Made by a program: the position numbers and the translations under genes
Shown: piece after piece, positions 17,531 to 27,410 of the stretch
Numbering within the stretch: the stretch's first letter is position 1
Layout of the letters: each line of letters opens with the position of its first letter
Source of the DNA: an uncultured Bermanella sp.
GTDB taxonomy: Bacteria > Pseudomonadota > Gammaproteobacteria > Pseudomonadales > Oceanobacteraceae
Assembly (NCBI GenBank): GCA_913058575.1
Contig: CAJXRF010000012.1
Span: 19,866-83,865 of the forward strand
Length of the DNA stretch: 64,000 bases
Reading direction: 5' to 3'
Notes under the pieces: model-generated
Database searches by the model: none
Seen by the model: only the letters and a program-made list of their open reading frames with translations
What the model was told of the DNA's origin: nothing

Positions 17531-19090
17531 GTGAATTTATTGACCCCTTTATCTTTGATTAATAGGCCTGGATTTCCAGGCCATTTTTTTGCATTACTAT
17601 GTGGCGCCATACTGCCATTTAGTTTCGCCCCTTACGATTTATGGCCTCTGCAACTTATTAGTGTGGGCTTGTTATTCTTATCTTTAAAATCGCTCACACC
17701 AAAGCAAGCCATGTGGCGCGGCTGGTGGTTTGGCCTAGGCACTTATGCGGCAGGGGTTAGCTGGGTGTATGTGAGCATTCATATATACAGCCACACACCT
17801 GCTATCCCTGCATTTTTTATGACGTTATTTTTTGTAGCAGGGCTGGCTTGGTTTTTTGCAGCCATGACCTATTGCTATCAAAAGTTTTTTGCGCACTTTA
17901 CTTTATCTTTTTTAAGTTTTGCCTGTATTTGGCTAATATTTGAATGGAGTAGAAGCTGGTTTTTAACAGGGTTTCCTTGGTTGTTTTTAGGAGATGCCCA
18001 TATAAATTCCCCCCTAAAAGGCTTCGCGCCTTTAATTGGTGTTTATGGAATTGGCTTTCTTGTGGTGTTAAGTGCTGCCTTTATTTTTGACAGCGCTTGG
18101 CAGAAGCAATGGAAAAAAAATCTCACTCTTCTTGCCATGCCTTGGATATTGGGTGGCTTACTGAGTTTAATGAGTTGGACGCAACCGGTGGAAAATGGCG
18201 ATATTAACGTGGTGGCCATTCAGGGTAATATTCCTCAAGAACGCAAATGGTTACCAGAAGAAATTTACCCTACTCTTGAGAAATACCGTAGCGCCAGCGA
18301 GAAAAATTGGCAGGCAGATTTAATTCTTTGGCCTGAAACTGCAATTACCGTTTTACACCATCAAGCCCAAGAATATTTGAAATTTCTTGATGAAGAAGGC
18401 CAAAAAAACAGCAGCGTATTAATTACAGGTATTCCTTATCAGCAAGGTCAGCAGGAGGCGTTTCCTGGAGCCTATCACAACAGTATTCTGGCTCTAGGCC
18501 AAGGCAGCGGTTTGTATCATAAGCAAAGACTGGTGCCCTTTGGTGAGTACATGCCATTGCCACAAAGCTGGCGTCCATTGCTGGATTTTTTCAATATCCC
18601 CATGTCTGAATTTCAGCCTGGTAGCGCGACACAGAAAAAACTATCAGCCAACACTCGAGGCATTGATTACACCATTGCCCCCTTCATTTGCTACGACATA
18701 GCCTATCCAGACTTTGTGGCAACCCTAGCTCGCGATACAGGGTTTATGGTAACCATTAGCAACGATGCTTGGTTTGGCACCAGTATTGGCCCTAAGCAGC
18801 ACTTGGGGCTGGCGCGCATGCGTTCCTTAGAGAATGGCCGCTACCAATTAAGAAGCACCAATACCGGCATTACCGCTTTAATAGACGACAAAGGCAATAT
18901 CGTAGATAAGTTACCGCAATTTGAATATGGCGTACTGAATACGCAAGCGAAAATCATGAAAGGCAATACACCTTTTAATATTTGGGGAAGCTGGCCGGTA
19001 CTGCTATTAAGCTTTGGTGTATTGGTATTTATTCGAATTAAAAAATCTGCCAGTGCAGCAAACGAGCCCAGCGAACTAAGGCAATCGTAA
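17531..19090 (+). CDS. lnt: Apolipoprotein N-acyltransferase
   Basis: Lnt adds the third acyl chain to the N-terminal cysteine of diacylglyceryl lipoproteins in the inner membrane. The 519-residue protein has several N-terminal transmembrane helices (to about residue 215) followed by a nitrilase-like periplasmic domain. The catalytic triad is visible: E269 in LWPETAI, K331 in HKQRLVPFGEYMP, and C387 in FICYDIAYPD, close to E267/K335/C387 of E. coli. It starts with GTG, 4 bp after corC. It completes the block, and its substrates include the lipoproteins encoded in this window (LptE, DUF4266 and others). Confidence 0.96.
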   Translation: MNLLTPLSLINRPGFPGHFFALLCGAILPFSFAPYDLWPLQLISVGLLFLSLKSLTPKQAMWRGWWFGLGTYAAGVSWVYVSIHIYSHTPAIPAFFMTLFFVAGLAWFFAAMTYCYQKFFAHFTLSFLSFACIWLIFEWSRSWFLTGFPWLFLGDAHINSPLKGFAPLIGVYGIGFLVVLSAAFIFDSAWQKQWKKNLTLLAMPWILGGLLSLMSWTQPVENGDINVVAIQGNIPQERKWLPEEIYPTLEKYRSASEKNWQADLILWPETAITVLHHQAQEYLKFLDEEGQKNSSVLITGIPYQQGQQEAFPGAYHNSILALGQGSGLYHKQRLVPFGEYMPLPQSWRPLLDFFNIPMSEFQPGSATQKKLSANTRGIDYTIAPFICYDIAYPDFVATLARDTGFMVTISNDAWFGTSIGPKQHLGLARMRSLENGRYQLRSTNTGITALIDDKGNIVDKLPQFEYGVLNTQAKIMKGNTPFNIWGSWPVLLLSFGVLVFIRIKKSASAANEPSELRQS

Positions 19091-19150
19091 GCTTATTAGC
19101 GTGCTAATAATCACAATGAAAGCACGCTAAACACTTTTATCACTCAATGG

Positions 19151-19525
19151 TTAAGCTAATTTTAAACGGGTAATTTCATCTCTATTGTTTAGTGCATCTT
19201 GCTTATTACGAAATAATTGAATGTCATTAGGGGTAATTAAAATAACCTTTTCATCCATTAACCCCACAAAGCCTGCCCTAAACTCGCTTACCAACCCTTG
19301 TTCAGTTAACTGCAATTGACTCTCTTTTGGTAAATCCACCAGCACATTTAAACCATTGCCCAGTTCATCACCTATGCTGCCTTCATTTTTATAAAGTGCC
19401 AGAAAAGCTGTGTTGATTACCAGCACTAAACCATTGGCAAAGGTTAGCCACTGACAACCCCTATGTGCGCCCTCTTCAAAGTATTCACACTTTACAACAA
19501 TGTCTGAACTGCCAGATAAGATCAT
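19151..19525 (-). CDS. Hypothetical protein
   Basis: Not recognised. The 124-residue sequence alternates hydrophobic and polar residues (LVLVINTAFLALY, KVILITPNDIQLF), suggesting a beta-rich soluble domain; it has no signal peptide. It has two cysteines, C13 and C24. The ribosome-binding site is weak. It lies downstream of the cytochrome c gene on the same strand, separated by the cytochrome-tail remnant, and convergent with lnt. Confidence 0.55.
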   Translation of the reverse strand: MILSGSSDIVVKCEYFEEGAHRGCQWLTFANGLVLVINTAFLALYKNEGSIGDELGNGLNVLVDLPKESQLQLTEQGLVSEFRAGFVGLMDEKVILITPNDIQLFRNKQDALNNRDEITRLKLA

Positions 19526-19557
19526 GGTAATAGGCCCTAAGCATCTACGAATTGAAG

Positions 19558-19608
19558 TTAATTATCCGCATTATTGAGCACAGACTTCATGCTGGCAATG
19601 TAAACGTC
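19558..19608 (-). pseudogene. Remnant of a second cytochrome c C-terminus
   Basis: On minus, these 17 codons read D-V-Y-I-A-S-M-K-S-V-L-N-N-A-D-N-stop. The intact cytochrome gene just upstream ends D-Y-I-A-S-M-K-A-D-N-stop, so the two tails share YIASMK and ADN plus stop around a five-residue insertion. Most codons differ at the third base, implying an old paralogue rather than a recent copy. The frame cannot be extended upstream into a cytochrome. It looks like the 3' end of a tandem cytochrome gene removed by deletion or recombination. Confidence 0.5.
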
Positions 19609-19646
19609 CAAGAGACCATGTGTTTTAGTGGTATAAATACTTATTT

Positions 19647-20282
19647 TTAGTTATCTGCTTTCATGCTGGCGATATAATCAGCAAGCGGTTCTATGTCTGA
19701 ATCCTTAACCGCCCCCATTATTTTAACCATGGGCGAGGTTGATCGAGACTTTTTACCTTCTTTAAAAGCAGTAAGGGTTTTCACTAAAAATTCTTTTTTC
19801 TGCCCAGCAAGCCTTGGCAAATCTTTATTACCAAGGCCTTTCTCACCATGGCAAGCAAAACAAAAGCCTTGGTACTTATCATGACCTATTGTCGAGCCAC
19901 TTATTTCCTCAGAGGCAGCGACCTGCATGGAAGAATAATATAATGATAAATTAATTTTTTCTGCAGCACTTAACGATCTAGACAACTGCTGCATTACGTA
20001 ACTCTTTCGTTCACCACTTGAAAACATTTCAAATTGTTTAAGCAGGTATTCGGCATTTTGCTGGGCAAGATTGGGGATATAGTTTTTAACGCTGTTGCCA
20101 TCTTTTCCGTGGCAATAGCCACATAACATAGAGCGTTCTTGGCCTAACTTCAGAGCTTTTTCTAAGGCAAGTGGATTGGTTTTTACCTGCTGCATTTGAG
20201 TCAGTAAAACATCGTATTGGTTAGCAAGTACCGGAAAAGAAAGACTTGCGCATATCAATAACAAAGACCAAAACAGCTTCAT
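19647..20282 (-). CDS. Dihaem cytochrome c (c4-like), periplasmic
   Basis: A 211-residue exported electron-transfer protein. A signal peptide covers about residues 1-20 (cleavage after VLA). Two haem-binding CXXCH motifs are present, C54-x-x-C57-H58 and C141-x-x-C144-H145, in two cytochrome-c domains of about 90 residues, the layout of cytochrome c4. Each domain has the downstream PNLA or PRLAGQ segment typical of c4/c553-like proteins. AGAGGTG precedes the ATG. No oxidase or reductase is adjacent, so the partner is unknown. Confidence 0.9.
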   Translation of the reverse strand: MKLFWSLLLICASLSFPVLANQYDVLLTQMQQVKTNPLALEKALKLGQERSMLCGYCHGKDGNSVKNYIPNLAQQNAEYLLKQFEMFSSGERKSYVMQQLSRSLSAAEKINLSLYYSSMQVAASEEISGSTIGHDKYQGFCFACHGEKGLGNKDLPRLAGQKKEFLVKTLTAFKEGKKSRSTSPMVKIMGAVKDSDIEPLADYIASMKADN

Positions 20283-20445
20283 TGCGCACCTCTATTTTTT
20301 TATGATTTCAAGAGGCGGGAAAATACCCATTTAGCTATAAAAATACAATTAATTAATGACTAATTGGTCATATAACTTAATAAGTATTAATCCGTATCAA
20401 TTTTTTATGAATTGTCACAAGAAATACATTCTGTTTCTTTATTGC

Positions 20446-22074
20446 TTAAGCTTGCTGAGAAATAAAACCAATGGCTTGCTTAAGCTGAGACTCTAATTCA
20501 TTTTTAATATCGGTAAACTCAACACCGTATGAAAACCCTTCAGCATGGTTAGCCACTCGGTGAACCATTCCATTTATCATTATAGGATTTTGATTTCGGT
20601 AATCGTCTAAATTATCTTTGGGCATCATAATCGACACTTTAATTTGGCTTTTAGCCTTTAGAGGGTGATTCAATAATATTTTCATGCCCGTCATGCTGAT
20701 GTTCTCACAATAAGCATCCTCCCAATTGCCATTGATGCTAACTCTCACTAAGAAGTGAGATTGCGCCCTTGGATAATCCCGACGCTCATCATCGGCTTGC
20801 TGATTATGGGTGGCTTGGCTTTTGTCTATGGTGAAATGCTGAATATGCTCTGACAACGCTTGGGTTTGCTTTAAAAGAGACTGAGCAATATTACCGGTAT
20901 TAGAAACCTTAGAGGTATTTTGCTCCAATGCATCAAACAACCCGCTCATGGCTTGCTCTAATTGACTAAAGCTAGATAATTGCTCAGAGCTTATCCGCTC
21001 TGTCTTTTCAGCATTGTTAGCCGACACCATCATTTCTTCACTGGCCACGTCAATTTGCACCGCGGTATTCTGGGCCGACTCAGATATTGTTTGTACCTGT
21101 TGAACCACCACGGCCATGGAACCTGTCACTTCGTTAACATTTTTAGTGAGGCTGTTAATAATGGTATTAATCTCATTTGAGCTTTGAGCCGTTTTCTCTG
21201 CCAGACTTCTCACTTCATCTGCCACCACCGCAAACCCACGCCCTTGTTCGCCAGCGCGAGCCGCCTCAATAGCCGCATTTAAAGCCAATAGATTGGTTTG
21301 CTCAGCAATGGCTGTGATGGTGGTAATAATCTGCGCAATACTTTGCGCTGTGGTTTCAAGCTCCGTGACTTGTTGTGAGGCGGTTTGTACTTGTCCTTGA
21401 ATTTGGGTCATGCCGTCTATACTTTGCTGCATGACTTGCTTACTGGATAATGCCGCATCCCGCCCTTTATGAGCCGTTAATTTAGATTCACCAGCCAGCT
21501 GCTGAATTTGATCGCTAATGCCATGCAGCTCAACAATCACCTGACTGACTTCTTTAAACTTATCATTCTCCTGCTGAGATTGACTGGCAATGCTTTGGCT
21601 CACTTCGGTAATTTGATAGGCGCTTTGGCGCATGTACCGAGAACTAGAGTCGGCATTGGCTAGCACCTCGTTTAGGCTTTTCACCATCTGATTAAAATGC
21701 CGGGTGAGCTTGCCTACTTCATCAAGGCTATTGGCAGAAACCGTTTGCGTTAAATCCCCTCCTTCCACCTTAACCAATGCCACTATAAGGGCTAAAAACG
21801 GCTTTAAAAATAACGTGGCCACAAAACCAATCACCATAAATTGAATAGTGAATTCAATGGCCGACTCCCAAATGCTGTTAAAAATGAAATCGTTGCGAGA
21901 TTGATCCATTAAGGCCACTGTGGCATCGGCCACCTGGTTGCTGGCAGCAATATCAATCATGACTTGCAGTTCATGGGCCGCCAGAAAGCGATTAAATAGT
22001 GTGGTAATGACCGTCACGGCCATAAACCCTATTTGAAGTTTCCAGCGCAGGCTGAGCTTCGACCACCAATCCAT
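20446..22074 (-). CDS. Methyl-accepting chemotaxis protein with C-terminal PilZ domain
   Basis: A 542-residue receptor combining chemotaxis signalling with c-di-GMP binding. TM1 lies at about 13-30 and TM2 within about 73-98, leaving only some 40 periplasmic residues, so it may sense the membrane or the cytoplasm rather than a periplasmic ligand. A HAMP-like segment ([14 protein letters not shown]) follows. The signalling hairpin tip [20 protein letters not shown] begins at about 256. After the coiled coil a PilZ domain starts near residue 428 with both c-di-GMP motifs: R431-R432-x3-R436 and N458-x-S460-x-x-G463. MCP-PilZ fusions are known (e.g. Azospirillum Tlp1); the ligand here is inferred from motifs. 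The gene is monocistronic. Confidence 0.93.
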   Translation of the reverse strand: MDWWSKLSLRWKLQIGFMAVTVITTLFNRFLAAHELQVMIDIAASNQVADATVALMDQSRNDFIFNSIWESAIEFTIQFMVIGFVATLFLKPFLALIVALVKVEGGDLTQTVSANSLDEVGKLTRHFNQMVKSLNEVLANADSSSRYMRQSAYQITEVSQSIASQSQQENDKFKEVSQVIVELHGISDQIQQLAGESKLTAHKGRDAALSSKQVMQQSIDGMTQIQGQVQTASQQVTELETTAQSIAQIITTITAIAEQTNLLALNAAIEAARAGEQGRGFAVVADEVRSLAEKTAQSSNEINTIINSLTKNVNEVTGSMAVVVQQVQTISESAQNTAVQIDVASEEMMVSANNAEKTERISSEQLSSFSQLEQAMSGLFDALEQNTSKVSNTGNIAQSLLKQTQALSEHIQHFTIDKSQATHNQQADDERRDYPRAQSHFLVRVSINGNWEDAYCENISMTGMKILLNHPLKAKSQIKVSIMMPKDNLDDYRNQNPIMINGMVHRVANHAEGFSYGVEFTDIKNELESQLKQAIGFISQQA

Positions 22075-22248
22075 AGTGATAAATCCAGTTAATGGCGCTT
22101 ATTCCCTGAGCCTAGGTTATTCAAGCCTTATATCAAGGCCACAGGCCCGCATATGCCACAACTTATCCGTTAATGACTAGGCCAGAGCCCCACATTTAAG
22201 GTATCCTTAGCGCCAAATTTTATTCACCTAATATAGCCCGACCTAAAC

Positions 22249-24828
22249 ATGCAAGAGCAATATAATCCGCAAGAAATCGAGTCTCAGGTTCAGCAATTCT
22301 GGAATGAAAACCAGGTATTTAAGGCGGTTGTCGATAGCAATCGTGAGAAATTCTACTGCCTCTCCATGTTCCCTTACCCAAGTGGCCGACTGCACATGGG
22401 CCACGTGCGTAACTACACCATAGGCGACGTAATAGCCCGCTATCAGCGTATGCAGGGCAAAAACGTCATGCAGCCAATGGGTTGGGATTCGTTTGGTTTA
22501 CCAGCTGAAAACGCCGCCATTAAACATAATGTGGCACCGGGCAAGTGGACTGACGAAAACATCGACTATATGAAAGACCAGTTAAATAGCCTAGGTTTTG
22601 GCTACGACTGGGATCGCGAGCTAGCCACCTGTAAACCTGAATATTATCGTTGGGAACAATGGTTCTTCACCAAGCTTGTGGAAAAAGACCTAGCCTATAA
22701 AAAGGTATCGGCGGTGAACTGGTGCCCACACGATAAAACCGTGCTGGCAAACGAACAAGTTATTGATAACTGCTGCTGGCGTTGTGATACCCCAATCGAG
22801 CGTAAAGAAATTCCACAGTGGTTTATTCGCATCACTAACTACGCCGAAGAGCTACTAAACGATTTAGACCAACTAGATGAATGGCCTGAAAAAGTAAAAG
22901 CCATGCAACGCAATTGGATTGGTAAGAGCCAAGGCGTTGAAATGTCTTTTGGCATTAAAGATAGCAATGAAACCCTAGACGTTTACACCACTCGCCCAGA
23001 TACTTTAATGGGTGTTTCTTATGTGGCCGTGGCCGCGGGTCACCCTCTGGCACTTGAAGCAGCCCAAGGTAACGATGAGCTAAGCGCTTTCATTGAAGAG
23101 TGTAAGTTAGGCGGTACCGCCGAAGCAGATATTGCCACCATGGAGAAAAAAGGCTGCGCCACAGGTCTTACCGCCATTCACCCTATTTCAGGTAAAGAAG
23201 TGCCTATTTGGGTAGCTAACTTTGTATTGATGGGTTACGGCACCGGTGCGGTAATGGCTGTTCCTGCTCATGATCAACGTGACTATGAATTTGCTAAAAA
23301 ATACAGCCTAGAAATCAATCAAGTCATCGAGCCTGCCGGTAAAGAAGAATGCAACATCGAAATTGCGGCCTTCACCGAGAAAGGCAAACTGATTAACTCA
23401 GGTGAATTTGACGGATTAACGTCTGCCAAAGCCTTTAAAGCCATTGCTTATGCACTGACCAAAGCCGGCAAGGGTAAAACCCAAACCAATTACCGTTTAA
23501 CCGACTGGGGTGTGAGCCGCCAACGTTACTGGGGCACACCTGTGCCTATGATTAACAAGGCTAACGGTGAGCAGGTTATCGTACCAGAGGAAATGCTGCC
23601 TGTAGTGCTGCCAACTGATGTGATCATGGATGGGGTAAACAGCCCAATCAAAAACAACCCAGGGTTTGAAAACATTGAATTTGGCGGTGAACAAGCTTTC
23701 CGTGAAACCGATACCTTCGATACCTTTATGGAATCAAGTTGGTACTACGCCCGTTATTGCTCGCCACAAGACGACACACAAATGATTAACCCAGAGGAAG
23801 CCAATTACTGGTTGCCTGTAGATCAATACATTGGTGGTATTGAGCATGCTATTTTGCATTTGTTGTACGCACGCTTCTTCCACAAATTATTGCGTGATGC
23901 CGGATTAGTAAAAGGCGATGAGCCTTTCAAAAGTCTCTTGTGCCAAGGCATGGTATTGGCCGATGCGTTCTCTTACCAAAACGAGAATGGCGGTAAAGAG
24001 TGGGTTAACCCAGCTGACGTTGAACTAGACAAAGACGATAAAGGCCGTGTTTTAAAAGCAAGCTTTGAAGACAAAGTATTAAATCATGAAGGCATGATTA
24101 AAATGTCTAAGTCGAAAAACAACGGTGTAGATCCACAGGCAGCCATTGATATTTACGGCGCCGACGTAGTGCGTTTATATACCATGTTTGCCGCGCCTCC
24201 AGAGCAATCGCTAGAGTGGTCTAATGCTGGCGTGCAGGGCGCTCAGAAATTCTTGCAACGTGTTTGGCGCTTAGCTTCTGAACTGGTGGCTGGTGGCGAG
24301 ACTGTTGCTTTAGACGCTAATCAACTAGACGACAACCAAAAAGCGGCACGTCGTAAAACTCACGAAACCATTCAAAAGGTAAGTGATGACATTGCTCGCA
24401 GAAATGCGTTTAACACCGCCATTGCTGCAATCATGGAATTAACCAACACCTTGCAAAAGCTAGACAAAAGCAATGAGCAAAGCCGTGCTGTGTTAAAAGA
24501 AGCAGTGAATGCCATGACTAAAATGTTGGCCCCTATTGCACCTCACATGTGCCATGTTCTGTTTAAAGAATTAGGCAATGAAGAGTTGGTATTAGATGCC
24601 CCTTGGCCTGAAGTGGATGAATCCGCATTAGTGCGTGATAGCATTACCATAGTGGTTCAGGTAAATGGCAAGATGCGCGGCAAGATTGAAATGCCCGCCA
24701 ACGTAGATAAAGACGGCGCCATTGAAGCCGCGAAAGCCGACGCAAACGTTCAAAAATTTCTTGAAGGCAATACTATTCGCAAAGAGATTTATGTACCGGG
24801 CAAGTTGGTGAATATCGTCGCCAACTAA
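22249..24828 (+). CDS. leuS: Leucyl-tRNA synthetase
   Basis: LeuRS charges tRNA-Leu in the cytoplasm. The 859-residue class I synthetase has the HIGH motif as H49-M-G-H52 in [14 protein letters not shown], the CP1 editing domain in the middle (with [15 protein letters not shown]), and KMSKS at 618-622, positions almost equal to E. coli LeuRS (860 residues). The C-terminal anticodon-binding and tRNA-contacting domains are complete. It heads the conserved leuS-lptE-holA order, although a 111-bp gap with a stem-loop precedes lptE. Confidence 0.98.
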   Translation: MQEQYNPQEIESQVQQFWNENQVFKAVVDSNREKFYCLSMFPYPSGRLHMGHVRNYTIGDVIARYQRMQGKNVMQPMGWDSFGLPAENAAIKHNVAPGKWTDENIDYMKDQLNSLGFGYDWDRELATCKPEYYRWEQWFFTKLVEKDLAYKKVSAVNWCPHDKTVLANEQVIDNCCWRCDTPIERKEIPQWFIRITNYAEELLNDLDQLDEWPEKVKAMQRNWIGKSQGVEMSFGIKDSNETLDVYTTRPDTLMGVSYVAVAAGHPLALEAAQGNDELSAFIEECKLGGTAEADIATMEKKGCATGLTAIHPISGKEVPIWVANFVLMGYGTGAVMAVPAHDQRDYEFAKKYSLEINQVIEPAGKEECNIEIAAFTEKGKLINSGEFDGLTSAKAFKAIAYALTKAGKGKTQTNYRLTDWGVSRQRYWGTPVPMINKANGEQVIVPEEMLPVVLPTDVIMDGVNSPIKNNPGFENIEFGGEQAFRETDTFDTFMESSWYYARYCSPQDDTQMINPEEANYWLPVDQYIGGIEHAILHLLYARFFHKLLRDAGLVKGDEPFKSLLCQGMVLADAFSYQNENGGKEWVNPADVELDKDDKGRVLKASFEDKVLNHEGMIKMSKSKNNGVDPQAAIDIYGADVVRLYTMFAAPPEQSLEWSNAGVQGAQKFLQRVWRLASELVAGGETVALDANQLDDNQKAARRKTHETIQKVSDDIARRNAFNTAIAAIMELTNTLQKLDKSNEQSRAVLKEAVNAMTKMLAPIAPHMCHVLFKELGNEELVLDAPWPEVDESALVRDSITIVVQVNGKMRGKIEMPANVDKDGAIEAAKADANVQKFLEGNTIRKEIYVPGKLVNIVAN

Positions 24829-24834
24829 ACCGCT

Positions 24835-24870
24835 CACCCATTGGCTAATCCAAATATAAGCCAATGGGTG
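24835..24870 (+). terminator. Stem-loop between leuS and lptE
   Basis: A perfect 12-bp stem CACCCATTGGCT/AGCCAATGGGTG (24835-24846 and 24859-24870) with a 12-nt loop follows the leuS stop. The T run after it is broken, so it may act as a partial terminator or a transcript-end stabiliser rather than a full stop. Confidence 0.5.
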
Positions 24871-24939
24871 TTACATTATTTAAACTGAATATTCTGTTTT
24901 ACGCTTTCTTTCATTTCATACAACAAGGCGCAGATAAAA

Positions 24940-25452
24940 ATGCATTATTTAAAAACCTCATTTTTAGCCACCTTGTTGGTCTTGTTAACAGCATGTGGCT
25001 GGCACCTTAAAGGCCAGGTAGATCTACCTGCAAATTTAAGAATACTTAACCTCAGTGCCAGCGCAATTGGCTTTGATAGCCAAAAACTGATTAAGCAATC
25101 ATTGCTTAGCAACGCGGTTACCCTGTCTGAAGATGCCCCTTACGAATTAAAAATCCTTAAAGACAGCGGCACTAAACGCACCCTTGCAGTAACCAGCAAT
25201 GCCAAAGCCAGTGAATATGAGCTCATTCAAACCCTTAGCTTTGTCTTATTAAATGACCAAGGCCAAGAGGTTTCAGAAACCATCGATATAACGACGTATC
25301 GCACCCTGCTTTATGATTCAGCTGCCGCCATTGGTAAAGCTCAAGAAGAAAAAAACATGCGCCGCGAAATGAAGCGTGACAATGCCAGCAAACTATTGCA
25401 ACGCCTACAAAAACTGCCTTTAAAAGTCCCTGAGCTGTTACATGCGCCTTAA
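24940..25452 (+). CDS. lptE: LPS-assembly lipoprotein LptE
   Basis: LptE is the outer-membrane lipoprotein that plugs the LptD barrel and helps place lipopolysaccharide in the outer leaflet. The 170-residue protein has a lipoprotein signal peptide with lipobox L-T-A-C (C19), then the family start CGWHLKG and a charged helical C-terminus. Position between leuS and holA is diagnostic. Its 3' end overlaps holA by 11 bp, so the two are cotranscribed. Confidence 0.94.
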   Translation: MHYLKTSFLATLLVLLTACGWHLKGQVDLPANLRILNLSASAIGFDSQKLIKQSLLSNAVTLSEDAPYELKILKDSGTKRTLAVTSNAKASEYELIQTLSFVLLNDQGQEVSETIDITTYRTLLYDSAAAIGKAQEEKNMRREMKRDNASKLLQRLQKLPLKVPELLHAP

Positions 25453-26467
25453 GCCCGAACAGCTTGGCCAGCACCTAAAAAAGAGCCTTCTGCCCGTATA
25501 TATCGTCAGTGGCGACGAAGCGTTAATCAACCAAGAGCTGGGTGACCAGATTCGCTCTGCCGCCCGTGCACAGGGCTTTGATGAGCGCGAAACCCATCAA
25601 ATAGATGCCAAGTACGATTGGGGACAATTACTAGAGTCCGCCAATGCCCTGTCCTTATTCAGTGAACGTAAATTACTAGAGCTGCGCATAGACAGTGGTA
25701 AGCCTGGTGACAAAGGCAGCAAGGCCTTATTGTCCTTATTTGAGCAACCTAACCCAGACAACATTTTTTTATTGGTTTTACCAAAAATTGATAAAGGTGT
25801 GCAAAACAGCAAGTGGTTTAAAGCGCTCGATAAGGTAGGCGCCTTCATCGCCCACTGGCCTATTGAGCGCCATCAACTACCTGGCTGGATCGCCAATCGC
25901 TTAAAAGGCTACAACCTAAAAGCCGATAATGAAGCTTTGGCTTTGTTAGCAGATCGCACCGATGGCAATTTACTGGCTGCTGCCCAAGAAATTGAAAAAC
26001 TACGCATGCTGGGCCTGCAAAGCATTACCCTGCAAGACATAGAAGGCTCAGTCAGCGATGCTAGCCGCTACGATGTGTTTGCCCTGTCAGAAGCGTCCCT
26101 TAAGGGTGACTGTGTTCGAAGCCTGCATATTCTAAGTGTATTAGAAGCTGAGGGCCTGCACGCCTTGCAGCCCTTGGCCATAATAGCCAATGATATCCGC
26201 CAGCTATTGAGCTTTACGCAATTAGTCGATAACGGCGTCTCAGAAGACAAGGCCCTACAACAACTAAAAGTTTTTTGGCCCAAAAAACAAACTCAGTTGA
26301 AAGGCGCGGCACGGCGCTTAACCCCTAAGAATGTGCAACAGTGCTTGATGTTATGTAAGCAAATCGACTTTGCCAGCAAAAACCTGTTACAAGATGATGC
26401 ATGGCAATTACTCTCGCAGCTTGTTATCAAACTTTGCGGCATGAGCATTGTGCCTGATAGAGTTTAA
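25442..26467 (+). CDS. holA: DNA polymerase III delta subunit
   Basis: HolA is the clamp-loader subunit that opens the beta sliding clamp. The 341-residue protein shows the family pattern: N-terminal LLPVYIVSGDEALINQE, an AAA+-like fold without a working P loop, the middle WPIERHQLPGWIANRL block, and the DGNLLAAAQEIEKL segment. Length equals E. coli HolA (343). The ATG lies inside the lptE 3' end (11-bp overlap). No nadD follows, unlike in enterobacteria; a 210-bp gap precedes the next gene. Confidence 0.95.
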   Translation: MRLKPEQLGQHLKKSLLPVYIVSGDEALINQELGDQIRSAARAQGFDERETHQIDAKYDWGQLLESANALSLFSERKLLELRIDSGKPGDKGSKALLSLFEQPNPDNIFLLVLPKIDKGVQNSKWFKALDKVGAFIAHWPIERHQLPGWIANRLKGYNLKADNEALALLADRTDGNLLAAAQEIEKLRMLGLQSITLQDIEGSVSDASRYDVFALSEASLKGDCVRSLHILSVLEAEGLHALQPLAIIANDIRQLLSFTQLVDNGVSEDKALQQLKVFWPKKQTQLKGAARRLTPKNVQQCLMLCKQIDFASKNLLQDDAWQLLSQLVIKLCGMSIVPDRV

Positions 26468-26677
26468 TCCTTTTAAAAAATGACCATAGGTCACACTACC
26501 ACTCTGTAAGCCCCGTATTTTCTTGTTAATTGGTAACAGTTCTCATTTTGTAGCGCCAAATTACATTACCATCGCTTTTGTTCACAAAACACACACGGAC
26601 TAGGCTCATCGGTTGCGCAATACTTCAGTAATGGAAACCAGCACACATTGAGCGTGATTTTACAGAGGTTTTAAATT

Positions 26678-27259
26678 ATGGGTTATGCAGTTCATCAGGA
26701 AATTGACAACACCGACCTCGTTTGGGGACTTGAGCATATTTCCCAGCAGCAACGGGCTGCAGATTTCGTAAAGCGCTTCGAAAACAAGTTGTGCATTTAT
26801 TCTCCTAGCGTGAGCCAAGTTTATAGTAACTACAGTATTTTCTTTCCAGAAGATCAAAATAAAAGCATGGTGGTCCTGCCTGACCCTTATGCTTTTCATG
26901 ATACGTTTAACCATATTCCTGAAGAAGCCATTCAAGCCACTGGCTTACATATTATTCCTGGTGAGAATATTAACCGTAAAGGTTTATATATTGTCATCAC
27001 TCAAAAAGATAAAAACGTACGCTCGATTCCGATTCCTTTTAAAGAAGGCCTACGCCAGATACTAAAACGCTTTCAAGGTAATGATCCATTCTTGCCGATC
27101 CTAAAAAAGGGCGACTTGCGTGAATTTGATACTGACATGCCTTGCTTGCATCTACATAGATTACGTTTAGGCGCATTAGAAAACTTTTCAATGCTAGAGC
27201 GCCTTGGTGTTAAAAACATTATCAGTGAAAAAATCATGGGAATTTACAGAGAGTCTTGA
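26678..27259 (+). CDS. Hypothetical protein
   Basis: Not recognised. The 193-residue protein has no signal peptide or membrane helix. It reads as a mixed alpha/beta soluble domain, with alternating hydrophobic strands (GLYIVITQKDKNV, SMVVLPDPYAF) and a helical C-terminus (LGALENFSMLERLGVKN). It shares no motif I know. The ribosome-binding site is modest (AGAGG, 11 bp before the ATG). The gene stands alone after holA, with a 210-bp leader, and is followed directly by a structured region ending in a strong terminator. It may be a lineage-specific regulator-like protein, but nothing in it proves that. Confidence 0.65.
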   Translation: MGYAVHQEIDNTDLVWGLEHISQQQRAADFVKRFENKLCIYSPSVSQVYSNYSIFFPEDQNKSMVVLPDPYAFHDTFNHIPEEAIQATGLHIIPGENINRKGLYIVITQKDKNVRSIPIPFKEGLRQILKRFQGNDPFLPILKKGDLREFDTDMPCLHLHRLRLGALENFSMLERLGVKNIISEKIMGIYRES

Positions 27260-27270
27260 GAATAAAAAAA

Positions 27271-27396
27271 CACCTTGGGGGAAAAGGCAGCGGTAAATCA
27301 CGGATGAGTGAAAACTGTTTTAATTGGATTTAAAACAGCTGTTAACATTTAGACTCTAGGGAAGAAATTCGCCGCTTCATTGAAGCGGCTTTTTTA
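27271..27396 (+). ncRNA. Candidate structured, GGA-rich RNA or 3' UTR
   Basis: Between the orphan gene and its terminator lies a 126-nt stretch with a perfect 9-bp hairpin CTGTTTTAA/TTAAAACAG (27315-27323 and 27330-27338) whose 6-nt loop is TTGGAT. Three further GGA motifs (27280-27282, 27302-27304 and 27360-27362) sit in apparently single-stranded stretches. A rho-independent terminator ends it. GGA in hairpin loops and linkers is the hallmark of CsrA/RsmA-binding RNAs. I see no clear promoter, so it may be only the 3' UTR of the upstream gene. Confidence 0.3.
27371..27395 (+). terminator. Rho-independent terminator
   Basis: Stem GCCGCTTCA/TGAAGCGGC (27371-27379 and 27381-27389) with the inner pairs forming the loop, followed by six T residues. 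It ends the orphan gene or the RNA before it. Confidence 0.9.
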
Positions 27397-27410
27397 TGCC
27401 CAGGGATGGG

